Assembly (NCBI GenBank): GCA_033296885.1 | Contig: MU863884.1 | Coordinates: 310,001-374,000 of the forward strand | DNA length: 64,000 nucleotides | From: Triangularia verruculosa | Lineage: Eukaryota > Ascomycota > Sordariomycetes > Sordariales > Podosporaceae | Reading direction: 5' to 3' | Shown: positions 10,319 through 20,713 of the stretch, in pieces | Layout of the letters: every line of letters begins with the position of its first letter | Position numbering within the stretch: position 1 is the stretch's first letter | Translations under genes and position numbers: made by a program | The notes under the pieces: generated by a model | Seen by the model: only the letters and a program-made list of their open reading frames with translations | What the model was told of the DNA's origin: nothing | Databases searched by the model: none

Positions 10319-13300
10319 ATGCCGGTGATACCAGAGATGGAGGAATATGTCAACTGGGATATGGCCGCCCTCCCCTCGACGGGGACAGGTCTGGATCTGA
10401 ACTCTTCGTCAAGCAACTTTGCCACCATGCCGACCCTGGGAGAAGCTGGAGCGACGGAACATCTCCAGGACATCGACCTCGCTCTAGAGAATGCAGAAGG
10501 GGATGACTTCTCTTTCTGGGCATTGGAGCACTTTGAGAACAACTTTCCGTCTACAATGGATGGGGGTATCGATGCCAACACCTGCATTGGCCTGAAGGGC
10601 CTTGATAGGACCGGGCCTTTCGAAGAAGATCTGGAGCTCCCTGATGTCCCGTGCACCAACTGCCAGCTTGGTGGCTATCAATGCAAGAGGATTCCAGAGG
10701 GTCAGTATAAGGGGTACTGCACTAGCTGCGTCGCTCTCTGCTCTGAGTGCAGCTTCGCCGAGACCAGCGGTGCTGGCCATGTCGTTGGATTTCCTTCCAA
10801 CCCATGGCCAATCATGGGCGACCACCCTATGCTCATCCCTCAAGAGGAAGCCCATGCTGAGGCTGCTTTGGGAGACAGCCAACCTGCTGCAACAACTAAA
10901 AACACAACCTCTGAGCCCGCTCGGCCGACTTCCAAGACCAGGACCGGCGTTCGCTTCACCAGAGAAGAACTCAAGATTCTGAAGAACTGGCTCTCAACTC
11001 ACAGCAGACATCCTTATCCTACCGAAGAAGAGAAAGAGATGCTACAGAAACAGACAGGCCTGAGCAAGACGCAGATCACCAACTGGCTCGCCAACACTCG
11101 GCGCAGAAACAAGAATGCTGTCGCCCAGCGGTCGACCTCGCCCGGTGTCCGGACGTGGTCCAAGCCTATCGATATTGCTGGAAGAAGAGGTGCACCTTCT
11201 TTTGAACTGATGAACCCTCTCCAGCGTTGGCAGGTATCTCCGCCAGAAAACGAACCGGCTTCCGTTACCGCTATTCAGCGTGCCATCAGCACGTCTTCCA
11301 CTCTGCAATCGGGTTTGAGCAGCCCTTACAGCAGTGTCCACTTGACCGATGACGGGTCAGGCAGATCGATCTGCGATTCCGCGATTTCCAGTGCCAATAC
11401 CTCTCACTCCAGTGGGTCGTTTGCTTCGGCCTATTCCTTTGGCTCCCGTGGCTCGCTCGGGTCAGGGGGGTCGTCGATGCACCGTGGCCGGAGGAGAAGG
11501 AGGAGAAAGGCCAGTGCTCCTGTTGTCTCCAACATTCCCAACAGCATTCCTCTTCGCCAACCTCTCAAGACTTTCCAGTGTACTTTCTGCACGGAAACTT
11601 TCAGAACCAAGCACGACTGGCAGAGACACGAAAAGTCGCTGCATCTATCCTTGGAGCGATGGGTATGCTCCCCGGATGGGCCAGTAACCATCAATACCGA
11701 GAGTGGTCAGATGCAATGCGTCTTCTGCGGGCACGCCAACCCTGATGAGGCCCATATCGACAGCCACAACCACTCCGCCTGTCAAGAGAGGACGCTGGCG
11801 GAGAGAACTTTTTATCGGAAGGACCATCTCCGTCAGCACCTGAAGCTCGTCCACGATGCCACCTATCGCAGCCAGAGCATGGACGGATGGAAGGTGACAA
11901 CCCCTGAGATCAGATCGAGGTGTGGTTTCTGCGGCATCGTGATGGACACTTGGTCCTTCCGTACCGATCATCTCGCCGAGCACTTTAAGCGCGGTAAGTC
12001 CATGGCCGACTGGAAGGGTGATTGGGGTTTCGAAGACAAGGTGTTGGACATGGTCGAAAATTCCATTCCGCCGTTCTTGATTCACGACGAGAGAAACTCG
12101 CCGGATCCCTTCGAGGCATCTCATCCACCTTATGCCGCCAGAAACGCGTATGAGCTCATCAAGGCCGAGCTGAGGGCGTACATCGAAGACCGACCACAAG
12201 GCCAGGAGGCGCCTTCGGACGGAGAGCTTCTAAGCGTGATTCACAACCTACTACAAAAGACCACAAGCGTCTCCCGGCCATGTGTTGGTTCAAACGGATC
12301 ATGGCTCCAGGACTTGCTGCTCGCAGCACCGGCTGGCCGCCCAACCCGCCCATCATACAAATCCTCCCTTCAACAACTCAAGATAACCGGCAAGAATGAC
12401 ATCTTCGAGCTTGATCCTCTGGAACGGGAGCTCGAAGTCTATGTCAGAGCCCGCCGCCTCCTCGGGCTGACAGCCATGGACAGGGAGCTCCAGTCGGAAG
12501 CAGTCAACATCATCCGCCGGATGGACTCCTCCTCCACCGATCCCTCCTCCGACATCGTCCAATTCTTTACTCGCCTCATCTACACCTCCACCTCTTGGCT
12601 GACCTGCTTTCGGGCTCGGGCTCACCTCCCAAGATCAGAAGACGTAGTCGACACGCCACAAAGATCCAAAGACCCCAAGAAGATCGACGCTGGTATTCAC
12701 AACCCTTCCCGGCTGGAGTTTGAGCTGGCTGAATACGTCAAAGAACAACGCTCCCTGTTCGGAGAGGGGTTTGTCCCCAGTGACGAAGATCTGCAGAAAC
12801 GGGCCCGTCTGATTATTTTCGAGTATGACGACGGATGGAACCAAACTGCTGCAGACGACGCGGTGTGGCTGGCCGCTTTCAAAAACAGGCATGTTTTTGG
12901 CAACGGCACCGACGGGACCCACGTACCCCTGGACCTCTCTCACGACTCGATGTTTCCAAACCCCTTGCAACTTCAACTCGACGTCTCCGACCCAGCAAGC
13001 CGCACCCGTATCTCCGCTCCCCCATCGATCTCCAACTCCTCGTCTTCCCGCTCCAACTCACTTTCTGGCTCCGGCTCAAACTCAACCCCCTCCCCGGTCA
13101 CAACCACGGCCGGTTTCAGAGCCAACCTCGTAGGCGACGTCAACTGCTACCTGCGCCTTGCGAGGGAGTTGAAGAAATACGTCGCGAGCGCAATGTCGCC
13201 CAACAACCCCAACTGCCACGTCCCAACAGACGAGGAGCTGCAACACCAAGCCCGGTGGATCATCTACGAAGAGTAAGCCCTTTTTATTTTCTCCAGTTTC

Positions 13301-14097
13301 AGTCCCCCATACTAACAACCCCCAGCGACGACCCCTGGAACTCAACCGCCGCCGAAAACGCCGAATGGCTCCGCCGCTTCAAGGTCTCGGCCGGCATCCT
13401 CACCGACCCCTCCATCCCGGGCCTCCCCCTCTCCACCCTCTCCTGGAACGTCTCCCAGGGCGGCTCCGGCTTCGCTCCCCCTTACATTATCCCCCCAACC
13501 ACGACCAGCACCGCCTCACCACAAGATGTTCTGGTCCACCTCCGTGACGGAGCAAGGCCCTTCCCAGCACAGACAAAAACCGTGGATAGATTTGTCAAGG
13601 GCATCAAGGAAAGATGGGAGGAACCGGCAAAGGTGTTTTGCTCGAGGGAGTTGGAGAGGGGATTGGTAGAGTTTGTCGAGGGGAGGGGGTATGTACCGAC
13701 AGATGACGAACTGAGACAGAAGGCGAGGGAGGTTATGGGGACGAATACAACGCCGGCGGATGATGGGGTGCTGCTGGGGAAGTTTAGGGAGATGATGGTT
13801 GCTAAGCTTTCGGGACAGGGTGTTGTTCCGCAGCAACAATCTCTGGGGTTGGGGATGACGGGGTTTGATATGGGATTTGGACAACTCCCACAGCAGCAGC
13901 AACAGGGTGGTGGTTTGGACATGGGAATGGGGGGTGGAGGGTTGACGAACGGGGAGCTGGATGATTTGTTGCTGCAGGATGCGGACTTTGACTTTACTGA
14001 TGTCAACGGGGGGAGTGGTTTTGATGGGAATCTGATTGGGTTTGAGGGGATCGATCTTTTGATGCCGTCTACCGGGGGGCAGCAGGATATTTTCTGA
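10319..14097 (+). CDS. TALE homeobox / C2H2 zinc-finger transcription factor
   Basis: Exons 10319-13272 and 13326-14097 (53-nt intron, GTAAGC donor, TACTAAC branch, phase 2), 1241 aa. A Cys-rich patch at about residues 112-140 is followed by a TALE-type homeodomain at about 206-268 (HPYPTEEEK in the loop region, recognition helix ITNWLANTRRRNKN). C2H2 fingers follow: about 419-442 (CTFC...HEKSLH), a less regular Cys/His pair near 466-514, and about 535-556 (CGFCG...HLAEHF). Homeobox plus C2H2 is a known filamentous-fungal transcription factor type; some members act in conidiation or appressorium development, but the role here is not shown. The C-terminal half has five copies of a helical module (see findings). 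A Gln- and Gly-rich, then acidic, tail ends the protein and could activate transcription. Confidence 0.92.
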
Positions 14098-14475
14098 ATG
14101 AGGGGAAGCATTTGGTGATGAGGTTATGACATTTCCTTCGCATTTCTTCTGGGCTTTGGGGCTGGTTTGAGTTTGGGTGTTTTTTTTTTCATATATAGAT
14201 ATATATATGTGATCAGGATTGGAATAGGTGGGATAACTGTAATGTAAAAAAGAAAGAAGAAAAAAAAGCTCAAATAAACAGATAATAACATTCAATACAA
14301 CCATCGCCTCCCAAATATGCATATAGCTAAACAGCCCATCTCAAACCATTCAGACATGGGCCCTTGAGCACCACAATGTTTCTTTGTAAAAAGAGTACAT
14401 AGTATACAAAACCCATTGTAAAAAATTCCTCATAAAACCAATCCCAACCGGGTATCAATCCCCCCCTCTTTTTTT
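14098..14475. other. convergent 3' regions
   Basis: Shared 3' flank of the homeobox gene and the membrane-protein gene. Contains T-rich and A-rich runs and an AT-rich ATATAGATATATATATG tract around 14192-14208. No gene seen. Confidence 0.5.
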
Positions 14476-15633
14476 TTACTTGGTCACAATCGCAGCATGA
14501 ACCCCAACCTTCTTCTTATTCTCCGCCCCCTCCCCCTTCACCCCGTTCTTCAAATAGCAATTCCCCCTCGAGTTCTCCTTACTCGCCGCGCTCTTGTCCG
14601 CCCACTCGGGAATAAAACTCAGCCCGTCGCACTTTGTCTTGTCGCCCCCCGACGGAAAGCTGGCCGGGAGGTAGGTCGTGTACGAGGCGCAGGCGTCCAT
14701 GCACTGCTGGAAGGTGGACGTGAAGATGACCATGAGGATTGTCCCGTCGGGGTCGCGCTGGCAGTAGCGGGTGAATTTTAACGAGTTGAAGCCTAAGTTG
14801 TGTTAGTGGGGGAGGAACAGAGGAGAAATAGAGGATATGGAACAAGGGGAAGGCGTACGTTTGTAGGCGGTGTAAGTCGAGCCGTGTGCTTTTTCTGGTT
14901 CTTCGGAACACCCGTCGTCGATGGCGCTGATGGCGGAAGCGGGAGTGACGGTGATGGTCTCGGTTGTTTTGGCGGCGGAGACGGTGATGGTTTTGGTTCC
15001 TGTTCCGGTTCCGGCGGGGGGAGGGGGGGGTCCGGAGTTGGAATCAGAGCCAGAGCCAGTCCCAGGTTCAGAATCAGAGCCAGAATCAGACGTAGGCTCC
15101 GAACTCGACCCCGAAGAAACAGCAGCTGGTGGCGGTCCCTCTCCCGTGGATGCTTGTGACGTAGTATTCATCTGAGCATTCCACTCCATCATCTTGTTCG
15201 CGTTGGTGTTGGCCCGGTGAGACTCGATCCCCGTGGCAGCTGCGAGTCCGATGACAGCCATGGATAAAACTGCAATGATGCATGATAGTACAAACACCAC
15301 GGTGGTGCACCCTAATATCGTCTTCCCCCGCCGTGGAAGGGGTTTCTCCGAGCTTTCCCCCGGCGACAGATCCGGTGCTGGCTGTGATGCTGGGGTGGGT
15401 TGATCATGAACATTATAAGGCGGTGCCGCTGCCGTCTGCTGTACCCCAAACGTCGACGACGACGACAACTCATATGGCGCGACAGTTGAATAATTCCCAT
15501 TCGGCTTTACCGAGTCACTCGTATAAGCCTGACGAGGGACGTACTCCGGCGCGCAATGGGAAGGGTCGGCAAGCTCTGGGTAGTCATGGCGCGCTGGCTG
15601 AAGGCCGTCATCATACTGTATCTCTGTCAACAT
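14476..15633 (-). CDS. single-pass membrane protein with Cys-containing PAN-like ectodomain
   Basis: Exons 15633-14859 and 14792-14476 (66-nt intron 14858-14793, GTACGC donor, CACTAAC branch, TTAG acceptor, phase 1), 363 aa. The start chosen is MLTEIQYDDG; upstream in-frame ATGs exist (up to 15855) but the added sequence resembles leader. The cytoplasmic N-terminal part is Pro/Tyr-rich. One membrane segment follows (ILGCTTVVFVLSCIIAVLSM), then a Ser/Gly/Pro-rich stalk. The ectodomain has regularly placed Cys: FTRYCQRD, FQQCMDACASY, KCDGLSF and GNCYLKN. This pattern resembles the PAN/apple-like ectodomains common in fungal surface proteins of unknown function. That family call is inference. 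Confidence 0.8.
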
Positions 15634-17006
15634 CCTTCCTCTCCTAAACCTTTCTCTCTGAGAATATCTTACTGTAACGGCCATGGTATAGCCGTTTTTA
15701 GGGTACGTACTCGACATACTTATATCAAAAGCAAAAACAAGGAAAACAAAACCATAAAAGAGCGGCAGCAACATGAATATAAAGAGATCGACAAACCGGC
15801 AGGGGAAAGCCGAAGCAGCTGCCGCCCCCCCTGGCCACGTCTGGGCCGTCGACATACATCAAGATTCCGAATCCCATTGTAACTGATGGGTGGGGTGTGA
15901 CATTTGCGCACACCATCATATCAAGACGATCAAGAAAAGCAGGGGCGGGTGGTTTTTGGCTTGCTTGGCAAAGGCCGCTACCCCAACATATAGGCTACGA
16001 GCAGTTGCCTTTTTGGGTGTTTTTTTTTCTTCTCTATTTTTCTTATTGACAAGCCACCACCATTGAATCAACAGTGACGATACACATATGAAAAGAAAGC
16101 GAAGAAAAGAAAAACGCCACCAACAGCCACCATCGTGGCAAGCGGGAACGACAACATGGTAGGTGGCACAGCAAGCGGCGCGGAGTGGGACGGGATGCGG
16201 GTGTATGTGTGTGTGTGTGTTCCTGCCGCAATCCCGTGTGTGACCGGACCGGAACATCGTTCCTGGACTGGGGGGCCCGACCTGCTTTGCGCCATGCAGA
16301 TGAAGCTCGATTGATAGAAACCACTTCATGATCTGATGAATATAGTAGGTTTCATGTATCTTAATTCGTAGGGGCCACAAGATCAACAGTTCGATATCCG
16401 GCCCCAAAAGCGGACCAAGCAACAAACACTCATTGGTTCTTGATTCCATACCGCAGTAATTCAGATCGGTCGCGAGATAAGGTCCTGCATACCTACCTAC
16501 ACTACCTACCCTGCACTATGTTGTACTGCGTATCGGCCGAGTGTGGGTCCTGGATGCAGGTCGATGGCGTCGAGTTTGAGGTGGTCACAATGGATGCTCT
16601 TCGATGGAGCTCACGAGCTCACGCCACACGGGCGCAAGACAGAACTGTAACCGAAGGGTAGCTATGTAGAAACATGAAAAAACCGTTGGAAGATTAAAGA
16701 TCTCACCCCCCCCCCCCCCCCCCCCCCGCCGCCAAGACCCGCAGCTGTGCCCTTCCATTGCATGATATGCTTTTAGAATCAGCCCCGCTGCTCATCGATA
16801 ACGACATCTTTCTCTTTGAAACTCTGATTCAGTTACCCAAAGTGTCATTGTTGAAGGTCGTACTCTCTCAAGTTCACACAAACTACTGTCACACTTGGCC
16901 TCAACTCAAAACCCATCTTACTTAACCAACAACACCACGACAAGCATCACAACAACAACAACCCTTCAACCCACCAACCAATCACTAGAACCGAAAATAA
17001 AATAAA
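15634..17006. other. intergenic, about 1.4 kb
   Basis: Divergent promoter region. Contains a short GT repeat (about 16201-16220), CTACC repeats near 16488-16510 and a 22-C homopolymer (16706-16727). CAA/ACC-rich leader sequence precedes the ATG at 17007. Open frames inside are not convincing. Confidence 0.5.
16706..16727 (+). repeat. poly-C homopolymer, 22 nt
   Basis: Uninterrupted run of C. It lies about 280 bases upstream of the gene at 17007. The true length is uncertain because such runs are miscounted by sequencers. Confidence 0.8.
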
Positions 17007-17648
17007 ATGCCAACCTACCTAACCCACTCCTTCCCCCTCCCCCGCCCCCTAATCCGCATCTTCACCCTCCTCCACGACCTCCCCCCTTGCTCCCCCGAGC
17101 ACCTCATCCCCCCCGCCTCCTCCCACGCCTTCCTCACCCACCTCCGCACCCTCTACCCCTTCCTCCCCCCCTTCACCCCACCCCCCTCCCCCCCTTCCCC
17201 CTCCTCCCCATCATTCAACCTCCTCGCCTCCCAATCCTACTCCCCCATCAAAATCCTCGAACCCTACAACCCAACCGACCTCACCTCCGCCTTCACCCCC
17301 CACGCCTACATCGCCGATTACGCCGTCCAGATCGACACCGCGGCCGACATTTCCTCCCTCATATCCCAATACGAAGCCGACAACAACAAAGGCGATTGGT
17401 TCCAGCAGCTCGCGACAGAGCTCATGAACATCGGCGGTGGACTAGCAAAATTCCCCGAGGAAACAGGCGGGATCAAGGCTGGGAGGATAGGCTGGTATGT
17501 AGTCGTCAACGGGGATGAAGAGCGCTCTTTTCCTGGACTTGAGAGTGAGCATGATCCAGACGACGAAGAGAAGGAGGACGAGTTCAAGCTAGAGGCTGAA
17601 TTACTAGGCAAAGGGAAGCATGTTGAACAAGAGGAAAAGAAACCGTGA
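17007..17648 (+). CDS. hypothetical protein, proline-rich N-terminal part
   Basis: Intronless, 213 aa. I do not recognise the family. Residues 1-75 are Leu/Pro/Ser-rich (PPFTPPPSPPSPSS). The middle (about 80-165) is more globular: YSPIKILEPYNPTDL, HAYIADYAVQIDTAADISSL, GDWFQQLATELMNIGGGL and GRIGWYVVVNGDEE. The tail is strongly acidic and basic (DPDDEEKEDEFKLEAELL). The ATG sits in a good AAAATAAAATG context after a long A/C-rich leader. No signal peptide or membrane segment is clear. The first 250 bases use almost only C-ending codons. Confidence 0.7.
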   Translation: MPTYLTHSFPLPRPLIRIFTLLHDLPPCSPEHLIPPASSHAFLTHLRTLYPFLPPFTPPPSPPSPSSPSFNLLASQSYSPIKILEPYNPTDLTSAFTPHAYIADYAVQIDTAADISSLISQYEADNNKGDWFQQLATELMNIGGGLAKFPEETGGIKAGRIGWYVVVNGDEERSFPGLESEHDPDDEEKEDEFKLEAELLGKGKHVEQEEKKP

Positions 17649-17837
17649 TTGTCTGTATGTGTGTGTGTGGGTGTGTGTGTCAACAAAACGAAAATTTCAT
17701 TCTAAAACCGTCTTATAAGTAAACACATATTAATCTCGTTTTGTGCTTGCTGTCTTACAATTCATGACCCCCCTAAAACACTACTCCTTTATATCCTCTG
17801 GTATGTATACCCTCCCCCCTTTTTGTCTAGTGTCAAC

Positions 17838-19445
17838 TCACAACTTACTCCTCTCCCTCTGCGCAGGATTAACCAACGGATCATAAACCCCCTCAGCCAA
17901 GAAATTCCTCGGCCCAACTCCATGGTTGAACACCCCCCTAACATCCACCATGCCCTCATTCAACTCGTCAATCCTCGTCGCGCCAATAAGTCTCATGTTC
18001 ATCTCCATCTCATCCTTGAGCAGCTGCATCGCCCTCTCAACACCGTCCTGCCCGTACGCGCTCATCGCGTACAGGAACGGTCTGCCAATCCCAACACCCT
18101 TCGCCCCCAGGCAAAGAGCCTTGATGATATCCGTCGCTCTCCTCACACCGCCATCAATGTACACCTCAATCTTCTTATCCAACCCCATCTTCTTGAGCAC
18201 TGGCATGGTCTCAGCCAGCACCTCAATCCCCGATCTCGCAAAGTCGAGTTGTCTGCCGCCGTGGTTGGAGAGAACCACGCCCGCACAGCCAACCTCCACT
18301 GCCCGAAGGACGTCCTCCACGCGCTGGACGCCCTTCAGAACGATGGGCATTTTGGTAATGGACTTGAACCAGGGGATATCATCCCAGCTCAGTCCCGGGT
18401 CGATGAAGCTGGAAATCGCTCTCGCCGCACCCTGCGAGTTATCCGTCTTCTCCCCGGAGCCCTTCTGGACGTTTGATCCCTCGTCGGTAAACTTCAATCT
18501 CATGTCCTTTTCCCTCCTGCCCAGCTGCGGCGCGTCAACCGTGATGAACAGCCCCTTGCAGCCCCTTTTCTCGGCGTGCTCGACAATCTTCTTGGTGATC
18601 GCCCTGTCCTTGTTGACATAGAGCTGTAACCATTGAACTTGGTCTGTATCAGCAGCATCCATGATCTCGTCAAACGAGCAAGAGGCAAGAGTGGGAATCA
18701 TCTGGATGACGTTGTGCTTCGCCGACGCACGGGTGAGCACGACTTCGCCTTCAACGTGACCGAGCTTGCCGAGGGCCGTGGCGGTTACATAGAAGGGGAT
18801 GTCGACTTTCGTCCCCAGCATTGTCGTGGTGAAGTCGACTTTTTCAACATTGACCAGGACCTTTGGCCTGAACCAAATGCGCTGGAAGGCGTTTTGGTTT
18901 TCTCTTAGCGTCTACAGATTTGTCAGTTAGTTGTCGCAGCAAAAGAGATAAACGGAAGGCGTACAATCTCATCGTCAGCTGCACTGCTGTAATACCCCCA
19001 AGCAGTCTTCTTCATCACCCTCTTCGCCACACCCTCAAAGTCCAGCAAGTTGTAGCACTGCTCTAGCAACGGCATCTCCTCGATTCTCTTCATCCTCTCC
19101 TGCTCCTCCGGGAGAACCTCCTGCTTCTCCACCACCACGGTGGACATGTCCACCGGCCCCTTGTGCTTGTCCTTGGGCAGGTACTTTTCGAGGGTGTCTG
19201 GGGGGTGGATGGGGTCGAACTCCTCCGTGGCATCTTTTCCGGCGTACTTGAGGATGATCTTGCTGCCGCCGGGGTGTTCAGGGAGGAATTCTGTCACGTC
19301 GTAGGCGCGGCCCTTTTTGCTCTTCTGTCAGTACCACAACCGTAGGCGACCAAACCGCAAGAGGACTTACATGGACAATAACCCAACAATCATCCGCCGA
19401 CTTGTGCTTGGCCACCTCCACACCCGTAAGCTCCACCTTTGTCAT
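17838..19445 (-). CDS. cytochrome b5 / FMN-dependent alpha-hydroxy-acid dehydrogenase (flavocytochrome b2-like)
   Basis: Oxidises a 2-hydroxy acid, probably L-lactate, passing electrons through FMN to heme b. Exons 19445-19371, 19312-18965 and 18911-17838, about 498 aa. The b5 domain has heme ligands His38 (LPEHPGG) and His61 (DPIHPP). The FMN barrel shows LYVNKDR, the TVDAPQLGRRE loop, the catalytic His in LSNHGGRQLD, and the phosphate-binding DGGVRRATDIIKALCLGA with GIGRPFLYA. Yeast Cyb2 has an 80-residue mitochondrial leader; here only about 10 residues precede the b5 domain, so the enzyme may be cytosolic. The substrate cannot be settled from sequence. Exon 2 may begin at 19324, 19321 or 19312; all keep frame. 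I chose 19312 because it restores the b5 motif VIVHGRAYDVTEF. Confidence 0.92.
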
Positions 19446-20713
19446 TTTCGCGGTAGTTATTTCGTGATACTCTGCGCCTGGGGCCTGTCTGTCTGCCTGT
19501 CTGTCTCTCTGTCTGTCCCAGTTTAACCGTTGCGACAGGAACAAAAAGGCAAGCTCTCTAAATAGCTCCCAAGAACCCGCCCCCTTTTCCAACGGCCGTC
19601 AATGACTCACTCCTCCCTCTTTCTTTCTCTCTCTTCCTTAGGACCGAATGCTCCCCCTAATTAGTTCATGTACCTGGTCTGAAAACGCGACACAAATTCC
19701 GGGCGAATTTATCTCCGGCGGTTTGCCCGATAATTAACGTTTTCAAACTTGGTCGGTGAGGCCGTCCGTGAGGATGTCAATTACTCGACAAACACACACG
19801 TACAAGAAGTAAAAAGGGGTAATGGAGTGACAAGAGCGGTGATGGTTTGAGGAAGTGAGATGTCGGGAATAAGAAGAACAACGACTTTCAAACCAAGCAT
19901 CATCCAAGCAATTGTCATTCGACAGGGTTTGGGGATCTCGGCTATGGTGCAGCAAGCTAATGTGCGGGGAATGTGGGGACCATCACCCCATTTCCTCAGG
20001 CGACGTCATCCGATTTGGGCAAAGCTGAAAGTGAAATTACAGTTGAGACAATACGGTATGTTACAGCATTCTTTGTCTGTTGAGAGTAGAGATGATGAGA
20101 TGGCTGATTGATAGCATGAGTTCTTTCAAAAGAACATAGGCACTCGGGAGCAATAGAAACAAGTCAGGGACCCAAGATCATCGTGATTGTAAGTAATCGA
20201 ACAAGATGCTGTAAAGACACAATTTGTTTTTCCATTTAACCTCCCGCTCTCTCGTAGCCAGTCCACCTCTCTTAACAAAAAGATACTCAAGATACCATCC
20301 AACCGCCATCCCGCTCAAAATAACCAAAGAAATAAGAGGTATCACACATAACCACCCTCAGGGCGCTGTATTAAAGAATTGAAGTTGACCAAAAGAAAAT
20401 CCAAGATGCTTCGCCAGCCGGCTTAATGTCGCTAATACCTTCCCAAAATTCCAAATCCAGTCCAGCAGAATCGAACATATATACAAATGAGACTTTTCCT
20501 TCTCCCTCTCTCTGGTCTGGTATCATCGTAGTAGTGTCGTTGTATTGTGTGTGATGGTGTGTCTCAAACCATTCCTGTCCCAGACAGCAACGGTGCCCGT
20601 CTTTTTCTCCACCATCAAAGAACCAAAAGATCGTCAAGAAATGAAATTCCAACAAAACGAGCGTAAAGGAGTCGGTAGTCCTGCCCATTCCTCCCCCCCG
20701 TTCCACATCATTA
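19446..20713. other. intergenic, about 1.3 kb
   Basis: Holds the promoter of the flavocytochrome gene (including CTGT repeats near 19480-19518) and the 3' side of the next minus-strand gene. No gene could be supported. Confidence 0.5.

Noticed and set aside
15634..15855. N-terminal extension of the membrane protein with a second hydrophobic stretch
   Set aside because: In frame and with ATG, but the start at 15633 gives the usual cytoplasmic N terminus; the extension looks like leader.
17087..17518. 143-codon plus-strand frame inside the 17007 gene
   Set aside because: Frame-shifted shadow of the C-rich coding sequence, dominated by Pro, Arg, His and Leu.
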